A stretch of 62,000 nt of DNA from Phoronis australis (taxonomy: Eukaryota > Phoronida > Phoronidae): positions 1,301,508 to 1,363,507 of the forward strand of contig NMRA01000033.1 in the NCBI GenBank assembly GCA_002633005.1. The letters run 5' to 3'. The position numbers and the translations under genes are program-made. The notes beneath the pieces were generated by a model that saw nothing but the letters and a program-made list of their open reading frames with translations, searched no databases and was not told where the DNA came from. Of the stretch, positions 36,001 through 46,235 are shown piece by piece. How positions within the stretch are numbered: position 1 is the stretch's first letter; every line of letters begins with the position of its first letter.

Positions 36001-39000
36001 CTTTAGCCGCGTTTTTGTGAGAGCATCACAGTCTAGAAATAATTTGAGTGCATTTCTCAGTAACAAGCAGTTATGTGTATATTCTCAGAGACATTTTGCT
36101 TTGGTGCGATTTAATTATTTTCGGAAATATTTGTTTGGAGCGTAAGACCAAATTTCTGATTGAAGTCTTAGGTCACTTTCATGAAACGGAACCCTGCGTC
36201 TCGTTCAGTAACGCTAGGATCTCGCTAAAAAGCAAGACTTCGCGAGGTTACGTGAGATATTGCCGTGTATTTTAAATACGATCACGTGACTTGGTCTAGA
36301 TTTTAGCTAGGTCCTAGCGTAGGTCTGAACACACGCCTGATCTGGTGTACCATTATGTGTGTCTGTTATATGCACGTGTAGATTGTGGTCGTTGCTGTTA
36401 TTGTTGTTGAGAAACGTCCTCGATAAATGCATTCTATACAGGAACAAACAACCACGACAGTCTTGCATAATATTAGTTTTTATTGCAGGTTCTTATGTCG
36501 AATGCAGTAGCTAACGTGGTGCTATCTATCTCGATGGGGAAACGTTATGACTACAAGGACGAGCAGTTCCAAAACTATATTGGAATGGTCAACGAAAACT
36601 TGATAGGTAATGTATGGAAATTTTTTAACAAGATTATAATGCGTTTTTCGGCAATTAAAAGAGCATATTACCGCCTGGCCTGTTTCAGACGAGTCAATTT
36701 TTCATTTAGTTCTCCGACGGTGATTCCCATTTTATTTATCCATGAATAGACATGGTGATTAAGCAGCGTCTTGTGAGCTATTTGAGGATACTGAAAAATG
36801 TTGTGACCAAAGACCTTACAGCTTCGTTTTCGTTTTAATTTGCGTCGGTGACAGTCAGTTCACTTACACTACAAAAACATTTGTTTCACAGCTTAATTCA
36901 CATTCCGTTGCAACGCTAGTACTTTTTGATTTTTTTTTCAATACGTTTATCACAACCTAGATTACAGAAGAGCTATGGGATGTATGTTACATAACTCCTA
37001 CAGCCGAGTGTAAATACACCTTTCTCTTTGTGAAAGTGATTTTCTGAAATCAGCCTCAGAGCGGAATCGAACCTGCAAGTAGTAACCCAACACTCTTTCG
37101 GTCGAGCTAATCGCACGTGACAAATGGCACGAGTATTATAAGCGTATTCACCAGTGATGACATCGGTGAATGTCTACCACACAACAGCGAGAATTGTCGA
37201 TTTGTAATACAAAACGGATCTCGTTATTTTTGTAGCTCTGATGAAAGCTAATGAGTTTTTAAAAAACGTTTATCCTATCTGCAAATATTCCCAGCTAAAA
37301 TGCGTTTTTCAGCCGTAAAACCGGCAATGTCCATTTATTAAGATGTATTTTAGAAGACCACATTATTTCGGAATTCTGTATCTTAAAAGTGTTATGTGAG
37401 CTTTTTCAAAACTCGATTCGCCCGGGAATATTTAAAAGGATAGCCAACTCAGACTATTTACTAATGTTAATACTACCTTTACGTTTGTTTGTAAGGCTTG
37501 AAAACGAAAATCGATTTCACAATATTTCTTACCCGGCGTTACCAACAAGAACATTTAAAGTATCATAGGCTCAAGAAAGCACTGAACGGAGAGAGGACGA
37601 CGCTAAAATTGCGAATTCGAAAATAGCACATGTTCGCTTTGTCTGTGACTTTAGTTGGTAACGGATATGGAATTCTGTCACGATGAGGAATATTAGGAGA
37701 CTAATTTCATGAAAGCAAAAGACAAAATTTGATGTTTGTTTTTAATCAGCTAAACGGGGCGAGATGCAGCTATAACGTAAAAATTTGAAACTATGCTCCG
37801 TAAATATGTGTCCATCCTCGAAAATCTAATCAAGTTCGACAAATCCAAGTTACAAATTTGATCGACCTCTGTGGGGAGAAGCCATGTATCTGGGGCCGCT
37901 GCATCCATTTTGTGACACCGCGAGGACAGAGCTTTAGCTGAACAATACAGTGGCGGATTTAGAGGGGGTCATGCCCCCCCCCTAAGATTCCATTTGGCAA
38001 TACGGGGGTGCGAATGTCTGNNNNNNNNNNNNNNNNCCCCCCCCCCCCCCAACTCAAAATCTTGGATCCGTCCCTGCAATGCTTTCATCTTTCCAGGGAA
38101 ATACTAATTATACAATAGTAGGTGACAGGAACAATTCAGGGAAAACTCACCAATATATGGTTTAATATCCTTTTAAGATTCGACATACGTCTTCCAATGC
38201 CGATAGCGCACGTATTTGTTTCAGATATATGTACCACAGCTCAAAATAGTCCAAATAGGAAAAGTCATGTAATTTGCGTGTTTTGTATTACCCGCAGCTG
38301 TGAAAAGAGCGTTTCTCCTTACTGACCTGTTCCCATTCACGCGTCACTTACCCGGTGATTTTCTCGGTTTTGAAAAGATTCGTAAGAACGCCCAGGTGAG
38401 GAACGATTTTCTACAGACGATAATCGACGAGCACAAGAAGACACTGGAACCTGACAACATCCGGGACTATATCGACGCCTACCTTGTTCGAATGATAGCA
38501 GATGAAGAGGCAGGAATATCTGACACTACTTTCAAAGGTACATTAGGATGTAATATCTCAGATATGGTCCGTGTGGCATGGAAGAGAGATAGTCCGTCGT
38601 GCTCACAATCCTACATTTTGAAGTACTAAACTTATGACTCGTCACTGACTTGGTCAATGTCTCTGCGTGCTCCATCCAAATACACGCAGATCTGCCTTGT
38701 GTTCAGTAACGCTAGGACCTCACTAAAAAGCAAGAGATAACGTGAGATATATATAGATTATTACATGGCGAAGTCGTTATCCCCCGTTATCTAGAACCCG
38801 AGTGGATTTTGGAGAATTATCGCCCGAGGGGCGTCAGCCCCGAGGGTGATAATTCTACAAAATCCACGAGGGCTCTAGATAAGGGGGATAACGACTGAGA
38901 ACATGTAATAATCTATTTATACCACATACTAAACGAGAAACATTGCAATGAATCGATCTACCTTTCTCGACTCGCCCCGGCTTTGTAACTACTTTCTGTG

Positions 39001-41800
39001 TCTGAGGCCCGGGGTCGGAGGTCGTGACCTTTTAAGAAAAGCCGAGCTATTTTTGTCAAATAATGCTTATACTCAAAACCAATTGGAAATTAAAACAAAA
39101 TAGAAATGAAGTGAATCTCTAAATTAAGGTTAAGCAACTATTATAGCTTAAAACACGTTTTTTACACGCTAAGCTTCGACCGGGAAATTATCGTCTGCTA
39201 AAGCAGGTTACCACTGGTAACTGAATATAATCCTCAAGTCAAGGATCATGACGACACGATACCCGCATTCAAACTGGAGATCGGTGATTTACAAGTAAGA
39301 GGACATGAGAGAAAAAATTCACTGAATTAAGATATCATTTTTACTGGAAATTATGTGTCTTATTTTTCGGAGCGTATAAGTACAATACAATGCGGTTTGT
39401 TGAACGTGCGATTATTGCGCGTGCTCATTTAAGTATTCTATTTTCACACTTGATGACGTCAGTCGCTGAGTGGTGTAGTGGTTAAAGTCGGCGACCAGCA
39501 ATATTAGGGTCCCGGGTTCGACCCCGTCCTCGGTTTCCCGCCAAATCGTTATCTCACTAGTGAGATAACTTTATGGGTTATTACACGGTTGTATCTGCCA
39601 TTTGACGCTAATATTGTGGTATAAAGTCGTGTATTTAAAATGAGAGCACGTGATTTTGGCTAGATTTTAGGTAGCTCCTAGCGTAGATCAATCATAGCCT
39701 AACAACGCTCACTGGAACCAAGTCGTCAAACTAGGGAAAGTGACGTAAACGGCCCGACATATCATAATTATGAATGCGGTTTCATCCAGCAAACATGTGT
39801 GTTCAAGAGAGAGAATAGTACACTACGTCTATTCAAAGGAAGTGAACGCAGAGCCAAGATGCTAGACCTTTTCCGAGCCGTTTACTTCTCTTTCTATTGG
39901 ATAGTAAGGAGATGTCAAGAGAACAGTGATTAACTCGGAAAATATATTTCCAAGACTTCCAGGGACTGGTGATCAAACGTGTTGTCCGGCGTTAAAACGC
40001 GATGGCATTACCCAAAAAACTAGTTGGCTGAACCCAAAACACGATGGCCGGGGCTATAACCAGTTGTATAGTCAGCAAACACGACGACCGGACTTCCTCA
40101 GAGACTCGCTTTGAATGTCGCGAAAAGATTCAAGTGACATCTAGTGTTTATTTTTCGTACCCATTTGTTGTGTTCAAAATCAGCAGTTTGTTCAGCCATT
40201 GTGTTTGTGCGCCAGCCAACCCGTTTTAGGTCCGGCCAACCATTTTTTGGTGTCAGTGGCCATCTGGTTTTGAGGTACCGGCCAACTTGTTTTGAGGTCC
40301 GACCACCAAGTTAGAACACCGGTCATTGTGTTTTGCAGTCCAGTCAGCTGGTTTTGAAGCCCGACAAGTGGATTTGAAGTCCGACAAATTATTGATACTC
40401 TCCTTGTACGTGGATGCTTCTAAATACGCGAATATAGGACAAGTTTGATTCATCAAGTAACATAAACACTGAAAAGAAAAATTCTCCTGTACTCGTGTAC
40501 TTATGTACCTGAGGAAGCGTGATTTTACACGTTCTCCCTATTGATTTGTATTTATGGTTTTAGTGGTGACTGGTGAAGCCAATTTTGTTTCAGAACCCCA
40601 ACTTCGTCAAGTATTGATGGACTTTTTCGTGGCTGGCATGGAGTCAACAGCGAACACACTGCGTTGGGCGCTTCTGTTTCTCTGCCAACATCCAGAGGTG
40701 TTGCTCAAAGTGAATAATGAAATCGATGACAATGTATCACGTGATACGCTTCCCTCCACACGCGACAGAAGCAAGATGCCTTATTTGGAAGCTGTCATGT
40801 CCGAGGTGTTTAGAGTTGGCAATGTGTCAGCTTTTGGCATTCTGAGGGCCACGACGGAAGACGTGAATTTCCGAGGATACACGATACCAGCCGGCACAAC
40901 AATATTTCCCAACACTACATCAATTAAATTGGATGAGAAATTATTCAAAGACCCGGAAGAATTTCGACCAGAGAGATTTATCAATGACGAGGGTGCTTAC
41001 GAACAAGCGGACTATTTGGTTCCCTTTGGAATGGGTAAGGCAATCCCTTTATGGTTGCTCCACACTTGTTGCCTTTGGTAATTACTTATTTCCAATGAGT
41101 TGAATTCAAAGTAGCCATGGTGGCAGTTCCGATTCTTTTTTAATACTACAAGCCGTGTGTTTTGTTGGGCGCATGCGCAATCAGTGTTTTCATGCCAGTA
41201 CACTTATAGTAGCTGGACAGCAAGTAAAAGGATTATACGGATTTTAAATGTTAGAAACTTGATAGACAGACGTGGCTAAAAAGTCATTCTGAAAACATAC
41301 GCATTCATTTATCATAGTTGCAACTGGTACTGTTTTCATTTTCCTTGAGTTTTCCTGCATATAACTTTCACTTAACATGATTTATTTTCCCCACAAAAAT
41401 TGACTAAAAGATAATTCTTGTTGTCCACTGCTGTCCCCTACACAACTGAATGCACGAATATGAAGGGAAAAATTACGTATCTCGTCATACATGTATGTTC
41501 AATGCATTTTCCACGAGTTTACACCTATTTTTAGTTTCATGAATATTAGCTATATTTGTTATTTTCCGTGTTCTCCCTGTGCAATAGCAACCATGTTTAT
41601 TTTATTTATATCCCTTTCTTTCAGGTCGGCGTTCATGTTTAGGTGAACCCTTAGCCCGAATGGAGTATTATCTTTTCCTGTCGGCTCTGCTGCAACGATT
41701 CACGTTTAGTTTACCAGACCCGTTACCTAGTTCAATGGGAATTCTTGGCATTACGCACGGACCTCGACCTTATAGGATATGTGCTCATCCGCGATCCTAG
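27014..41800 (+). CDS. Cytochrome P450, CYP2-clan type, seven exons, complete
   Basis: Heme-thiolate monooxygenase, expected to be anchored in the ER membrane and fed electrons by P450 reductase. Exons: 27014-27206, 29290-29448, 31897-32066, 36489-36606, 38298-38537, 40594-41034, 41625-41800. They join without a break to 498 aa, the normal length. All introns are GT-AG with phases 1, 1, 0, 1, 1, 1. Features in order: hydrophobic N-terminal anchor (residues about 9-27); proline hinge LPPGPAPLPLIGN; GNLWKQHRKF (helix C, W-x-x-x-R type); I-helix FFVAGMESTANTLRW with the AGxxST oxygen-activation motif; K-helix ExxR in SEVFR; FRPERF; heme loop FGMGRRSCLGEPLA with the Cys ligand. The heme loop is split by the last intron, as in vertebrate CYP2 genes. 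Exon 6 covers what are several exons in vertebrate CYP2. The substrate is unknown and subfamily cannot be assigned. Introns are 0.6-4.4 kb and full of mobile elements, but no exon is disturbed. Only the ATG at 27014 gives the full anchor. Confidence 0.95.
28300..28855 (+). repeat. Dispersed repeat of about 550 bp, copy B
   Basis: Same-orientation partner of 17430-17965, located in P450 intron 1. Landmarks are identical, with scattered substitutions and small indels. Confidence 0.9.
29000..29112. mobile_element. Pair of GGGCGGCGCAGCAC-type TIR elements
   Basis: A full unit at 29043-29112 (GGCGGTGCAGCAC ... GTGCTGCGCCGCCC) is preceded by a half unit at 29000-29032 ending GTGCTGCGCCGCC. Same family as 18877-19009, and again paired. 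In P450 intron 1. Confidence 0.75.
30201..31599. mobile_element. Foldback element with perfect 137-bp arms and 5-bp duplication
   Basis: Left arm 30201-30337 starts CACGGGTGAGAAAC. Right arm 31463-31599 is its exact reverse complement as far as I can read. ATATG flanks both ends (30196-30200, 31600-31604). Each arm is built from about six short related units of roughly 18-27 bp, for example AAACATGACCGCCCCACC and AAACAGGACCGCCGGGG. The interior (about 1.1 kb) has no ORF of note but carries a segment (30755-30990) shared with 1740-2214. It lies in P450 intron 2. The identical arms imply recent activity or gene conversion. The 5-bp duplication matches that of the CAGTGGCGG elements, but the ends differ. 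Confidence 0.88.
32443..32776. mobile_element. MITE with GGCACCGTTCC-type ends
   Basis: Left end GGCACCGTTCCAAAAAAACA. Right end, reverse-complemented, GGCCCGTTCCAAGAAAACTG. Interior rich in AAACTTAAG and AAATTT words. P450 intron 3. Confidence 0.65.
32861..33302. mobile_element. 442-bp MITE with long inverted ends
   Basis: Begins CCGTTTACACTTACAAAGTT and ends AACTTTGTAAGTGTAAACGG, a perfect 20-bp match. The similarity continues imperfectly for about 100 bp on each side, with repeated TGACACGG and GATCAGCTGA words. P450 intron 3. No clear target duplication. Confidence 0.85.
34112..34188 (+). tRNA. tRNA-like module in palindrome copy 1 (pseudo-tRNA)
   Basis: A-box-like TGGTGTAGTGGT (34121-34132) and perfect B box GGTTCGAATCC (34164-34174), about 43 bp apart as in a tRNA. 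This is the pol III promoter head of a SINE-like unit rather than a functional tRNA. No reliable anticodon stem was found. Confidence 0.55.
34368..34444 (-). tRNA. tRNA-like module in palindrome copy 2 (pseudo-tRNA)
   Basis: Reverse strand: A-box-like TGGTGTAGCGGT (about 34422-34433) and B box GGTTCGACCCC (about 34381-34391). Orthologous to the modules at 34112 and 39462. Confidence 0.5.
35014..35168. mobile_element. MITE family C (GTTCAGTAACGCTAGGA), copy 1
   Basis: Inverted ends CGTTCAGTAACGCTAGGAC and GTCCTAGCGTAGG...CTACTGAACG. The interior includes AAAAAGCAAGACTTCGCGAG and GTGTATTTTAAAT. Other copies are at 36195-36335 and 38700-39690. P450 intron 3. Confidence 0.85.
35920..36193. mobile_element. 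MITE with TTTCATGAAA-type ends
   Basis: Left end GGGTCTGTTTCATGAAAAGG. Right end, reverse-complemented, GGGTTCCGTTTCATGAAAGT. Both continue into CAGAAATTTGGT and TTACRCTCC. It directly abuts the family C copy that follows. End-like motifs of this type recur at about 21768, 42426 and 44372. Confidence 0.8.
36195..36335. mobile_element. MITE family C, copy 2
   Basis: GTTCAGTAACGCTAGGATCT ... GTCCTAGCGTAGGTCTGAAC. This uninterrupted copy shows the ancestral sequence of the site where the tRNA-containing element inserted into copy 3. Confidence 0.85.
37053..37128 (-). tRNA. tRNA-like sequence in P450 intron 4 (pseudo-tRNA or SINE head)
   Basis: Reverse strand: A-box-like TTAGCTCGACCG and perfect B box GGTTCGATTCC at tRNA spacing. 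Acceptor-stem pairing is poor and no terminator was noted, so it is probably a SINE head. Confidence 0.5.
37948..38076. mobile_element. CAGTGGCGG-type MITE with an assembly gap
   Basis: Begins CAGTGGCGGATTTAG and ends GGATCCGTCCCTG. Flanks are CAATA (37943-37947) and CAATG (38077-38081), a 4-of-5 match fitting the 5-bp duplication of this family. The C/G-rich interior holds an N-run at 38022-38037. P450 intron 4. Confidence 0.75.
38747..39624 (+). mobile_element. tRNA-containing palindromic-headed element, copy 3
   Basis: Same family as the two halves of 33453-34982. It opens with a foldback hairpin of about 165 bp (TAGATTATTACATG ... CATGTAATAATCTA), then the body, a tRNA-like module (39462-39537), the TTATCTCACTAGTGAGATAA palindrome, and the end TGTGGTATAA. 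This single full-length copy defines the unit as about 878 bp. Confidence 0.85.
39462..39537 (+). tRNA. tRNA-like module in copy 3 (pseudo-tRNA)
   Basis: A-box-like TGGTGTAGTGGTT (39471-39483) and B box GGTTCGACCCC (39515-39525). The flanks GCTGAG and CTCGGT could form part of an acceptor stem. SINE-like head, not a confident functional tRNA. Confidence 0.5.
39966..40400. repeat. Inverted arrays of short GTTTTGAGGTCCGGCCAAC-like units
   Basis: The left part (39966-40080) carries units such as AAAACACGATGGCCGG. The right part (40215-40400) carries inverted units such as GGTCCGGCCAACC and GTTTTGAGGTACCGGCCAAC, at about 22-30 bp spacing. The unit resembles those forming the arms of the foldback at 30201-31599 (AAAACAGGACCGCC), so this may be a decayed relative. 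P450 intron 5. Confidence 0.6.
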
Positions 41801-42631
41801 CCAATTGCTGTGTTAACGACAGAGTTCTTAACTGTTACTCCACTATGGTCAAGAATTCATCAACAAGCTGAAGTATCTGGTGACGCGTTGCCGCCTTTTC
41901 GCCATTCATAAAGTACAAGGATGTAATCATGCAAAGCAAGTTCGCATGTTCATGGTATAAGAATGTTCTACTTCCTGAAAACAGCTGCTGTCCTGTTCTG
42001 AGTTCCGTGGAAGCAAGAATCTGTCGAAGGTAGCTACTCTCAGTTACAGCACCAACTCGTGTCATTGGAAAAGAATGTACTAGTGCCCGTTCGTACAAAA
42101 CAGTCCCAAATAAGTACTCAACTAAGTTCCCTATATTTACTAGCACTGCGCATGTGTAAACTTGTGCAAACACTGGTGTCCTTTCTTACGTCGTTTTAGT
42201 TTCATTACAAGTGAGTCAATTTTTGGCTTTGATACAAATACAGAAGTTAAAAATGCCAGTCTGTGTTTATATTAAAGAAACTTAGGTCTCACTTTTTAGT
42301 TCTATTATTAGAAAATGACATTCGTAAAAAAGATAAAATGATAGAAAAAAAATCCACCTGTGGGTAAAGAACGACACAAATACGCAAAATATTTAAGGAA
42401 CTCAGCTGAGTCCCTATTTGGGACTGTTTCATGCAACCGCGCAAACGAAGCTATAGAGTTCACATGAGTAGTAGTATATATCTCTCAGCGTTATTTTTAC
42501 AAGGGCCCTTTGGAGGTGCCGAGACAAAATCACGCCAACAGGGAGAAGCACCTGCCTGATCCTCGTCATTTTGTTTTGAGCAGCTGAAGAAAAGGACATT
42601 TCGTCGCTATCTTGTTTGTACTGTAACCAAG
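41801..42631. other. 3' flank of the P450 gene, no further gene
   Basis: A 112-codon minus-strand frame (42173-41835) overlaps the likely 3' UTR but shows no known motif. No canonical AATAAA was found close to the stop. Confidence 0.4.
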
Positions 42632-42636
42632 TAGTG

Positions 42637-43640
42637 CAGTGGCGGATCTAGGATATCACAAGGGGGGGGCCCAACATTTTGTCCGGCTGTAAACATTTGC
42701 GCAAACTGAACCACGATTGTAGATGCGCATAGCACCAAATGGGGGGAGGTCGGGAGGGGGATTGGCCCCCCTCCCGCCCAGGAAATTTTTCCGTTTTGAC
42801 CTCGAAAAATCAAGTATTTTCCTTGATTCCTGAAGTATTAACCAAGAAAAAAAGGCAAAAAAAACCACGGAGATCGTGTCAAAAACTGAGCGTACCAAAG
42901 ACTCGAACTCACGACCTCGCCCATAGAGCGTGCGTGCGTTACCACTACACCACCACGATTCAGCTACTAATCTCATCCTAAGAGACCTACTTGTTTATGG
43001 ACCACAGCGTTTGCGCGCGAAACCTACTTCTTTTTGTAATGCTTATTACACGTTTTGTGCCATCGATTCTTAACAAATTTGTCGTATTTAAAATAGTCTT
43101 AAAATGCCCAAAAAACCAAATCCGTTATTCGTGTTGGCAATAATGACCGGGGATTGCTTTGGAAATCGTCTTAACATAAAGTTTGACAAAGAGAGTATTG
43201 CGAGTTTCTGAGTGATTCACTAAGGCTTCTATTAAAATTCCCATCTTACCAGCAGCTTCTGTTTTTTCATCGTCACTCAGGTTCCATTTTCTTTAAAAAA
43301 TGAAGTACATTTTCTTCATTGCACAGTGGAGCAGACGACGGAAACTGAGTCGTAGTGCGCAGCGCCACTGCCGGTCGCTTGGGATATCGCGGGAGAGCCT
43401 ATACTTAGCCATAGTTCCGTTACGAATGCGCCGTGTTCCGAATTTGACACTTGAAATTGGATTTGAGCCCCCCCCCCAACACTAAAACTGCACACATTTA
43501 AATCTTTTTTCATCCGTGTACTTTTAATTACCGGGGTTAATTAATAAACTCAACATTTATTTCCCTACGATCTTACTGTTTTATTTTTTTTTTGCGGCAG
43601 CCAAGGGGGGGGGCCGGGCCCCCCCCTAAATCCGCCTATG
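42637..43640. mobile_element. CAGTGGCGG-type hAT-like element, 1004 bp
   Basis: Left end CAGTGGCGGATCTAGG. Right end, reverse-complemented, CATAGGCGGATTTAGG. Flanked by TAGTG on both sides (42632-42636, 43641-43645), a perfect 5-bp duplication like that of the inner copy at 3209. Subterminal G/C runs match that family. No transposase. A tRNA-like sequence lies inside (42889-42965, -). Confidence 0.85.
42889..42965 (-). tRNA. tRNA-like sequence inside the hAT-like element (pseudo-tRNA)
   Basis: Reverse strand: A box TGGTGTAGTGGTAACGC and B box GAGTTCGAGTCT at tRNA spacing, with the loop region GCACGCTCTATGGGCGAGGTC. Probably a captured tRNA-derived SINE. Confidence 0.5.
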
Positions 43641-43645
43641 TAGTG

Positions 43646-46235
43646 AAGTCGCAATCAGAAAAAGCGAAAAGAACGCCGTGTCACATGATCTGAAAATGAA
43701 ACATCCTGTGTTTGATGGCTTTGAAACCGACAATAATCGTGGTTTTATATAGTTATTGACACATGACGTCAGCACCTGGGGTAGTGGCTACATGTAGAGC
43801 AAATATTTGGATAACAAGAGCTGTCTGCTGGACTGAATATTTATCTATGTTCCTAGAACCTCGGAGACATTGCTTCTCTTCCAATGGGTTGATGTAAAAT
43901 GTTAGTGGCGGAAACTTTGGTTACGTCACTGTCTTTGAATTTTCAAGGGCTATGTACTCACATTGTCCTCAAAGTATTGGAAGTCTGCGCGGACAAGGAA
44001 TCTCGTGAAAGCATGCCAGGTTTTGCGAACTTATAAACGAAAAACGCGATTTCGTCGTCCAGCCAAGATCCTGGAAGGAGTTCGGGAGATAAACAGCGGA
44101 CGAATTTCGCACCAATCCAACTACCGCTGTGGCCCCTAGAAGGATTTTTTTTTTTGCTCATGCCTCTGTATCTTCAGATTTTATCAATGGATTTTCATGA
44201 AATTCGTTTAACAGATTTCTATAAAGAGAAAACTATGCCTTTCCGTTTGCGAGCAGATACGACGTATGTTGCCATTTTTGTATTTTTTTAGTCCGCTTTT
44301 GCCGTCCGCCTCTTCATTTGCCAAACCATGTATATCGTTCATGCGTAGTGTGTCGTGGATCCGAGACTGCGGCTCCGTTTCATAAAAGTTTAAGTCTCGA
44401 AAAGTCTTAAAGTTTGATTGTTGGCATGACGTCAACAGCATTGTTCAACAAGCGCAACGTGACATGTTCGCACACCTGACCTGTCGGTAACGACCACATT
44501 TTGTTAATCATAAAACACAACAGACTCAAAAAAGAACGGGGATTGATGAATACCGCGAGACTGGTAATATCCTAGTAATCACGTCCACGAGTCAAACAAC
44601 ATGTCGTGGAAATCGTCACTTCTGAAGTCCGTTAAAAAAGAATTCAGCAAAAGACAGTTTGCAAGAACGGGAAGCGACATAATTTATCGAAAGCAGAATG
44701 GTTGATTGGGATTACTTTTCATCCCGGATATTACAAGACAATGACATGCTTTTTCGTCTGAAAATACAGCCTCTGGTTACATTTGGAGATAATCTGATCG
44801 GAATCTAAGTAAGATAATGCACAAGTGCTGGCTTACGAAGTTAATAGGAATACCTGATGACGTCTGAGCCTTCCCATGCACTAAAGAGACTCTCAGCTGA
44901 TACGTTTAGATGTAGAAAAACAATAGGATGGACTCTGGCGTAAACATTTATTACAGGTCTCGTGACAGAAAGGTTCACTAGTAATGGAAAAACTTTGCCT
45001 AGCTCAAAAATGACATGACACTGGTAATTTCTGTACACGACTGAGCACATCCGCGAGTTATTCCCAAATCACAAGGACACTGAAGAAGGTACAATCGCCA
45101 GACGCCAGTGTTTTGCTGAAGCACTTTCTTTAAAATTACTGCCAACACACAGAGATGCCTTTATCAAAACAGAAATTGATTACACCACGCCGAGTAACGC
45201 TCACATTTCTGATCACGTGATCAACAAGACACAAGTAGAAGTACGAATCTTTTGAGTTTATTTGAGCGATAATAAATAGAAGTTAATTTACAAAAAAGTC
45301 ACAGGTACGCAGTCAGAATTCACGCTTCCACAATGTAGATTAAGTCAGTATAAAAAACCCAGAAACTATACAAAAGGTGACGTGCTATACAGACTAAGTG
45401 ACAACGCAGGCGGAGGGCTACGAGCTCATCTGGATAGATGAGCTGACATCTCACGTAAACGCGTCAAAATACGACACTTGCAAGAGCCAGCCCCTAAACC
45501 ATTCAACTGCTCGCGCATTGACGTCAGCCGAGAGCTCAATTTTCATTTGATGCAGCCACCCAGCTGAGTTCGTAGCTCTTCATCTGTGATAAACCTAAAG
45601 CATACAAACCAACTAACCTCGTAGGAATGAGACAAGACGCATAACACCTTTACAGAAATGCACCTTTTCTGCTCGATTAGGTGGTGCTGAATGACAGTCC
45701 TTATTTAATAGCGAACAGATTGATAACACAAAGCAGTTGGTCAGCATGGCAGTGTACGTGCGTTACGAATGACTACCTACACACCTGCATTGATAACAGG
45801 ACATACACACCTGCATTTATAAAAGGACAAGCGTCCCAAGGAGAAAAGAGTGAAAGAGGTAGTGTTTGAGAGATTAAAATGCCGTATAGATAGTGGGTTA
45901 CCGCAGTATTTGTTGAATGATTGGGTTTGGTATAAATGTTCTTTTTGTATGCTTTTTGTACGGCCACACAACCGGTCTGTGTGCCATGCAATGCTAGCCT
46001 AGTTTTTTTTATATCATTGTTTTAGGGTCACTTACTGTCACGGTTGTTAGAGTTGTTAGATCTTATACTTGATTGCGTATGAAATAGATTATGTTTGGCA
46101 CATTCCGTGTATTATGTAGTGTGCACGAGTTAGGTGTTTGGTAACTAGCTGTATTCTTTTTATTTTAGTTTTATTTTTGTTTCAATCACGACTTGCATCT
46201 ATGTACAGTGTACCTTAGATCTGAGAAAGGGGGAG
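43646..46235. other. Intergenic with diverged repeats
   Basis: 44590-44845 is a diverged copy of the repeat at about 17095-17340. 44370-44420 has the GCTCCGTTTCATAAAAG end of the TTTCATGAAA MITE family. The part directly left of 46236 should be the 3' internal region of an LTR element, but no gag-pol coding could be read there. Confidence 0.5.

Larger units (their letters stand above)
38700..39690. mobile_element. MITE family C, copy 3, interrupted
   Basis: The left part (38700-38746) and right part (39625-39690) together match the copies at 35014 and 36195. The tRNA-containing element (38747-39624) splits it in the ACGTGAGATAT / GTGTATTT region. P450 intron 5. Confidence 0.8.

Noticed and set aside
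33453-40400. CRISPR array or bacterial mobile island
   Set aside because: The sequence is clearly eukaryotic. The short repeats are inverted, degenerate and lack regular unique spacers.
41835-42173. 112-codon minus-strand ORF as a host gene
   Set aside because: No recognised motif, no partner exons, and it overlaps the likely P450 3' UTR region.
42656-42976. Minus-strand ORF with WWCSGNARTLYGRGREFESL
   Set aside because: This is the translation of a tRNA-derived sequence inside a mobile element, a known source of false genes.
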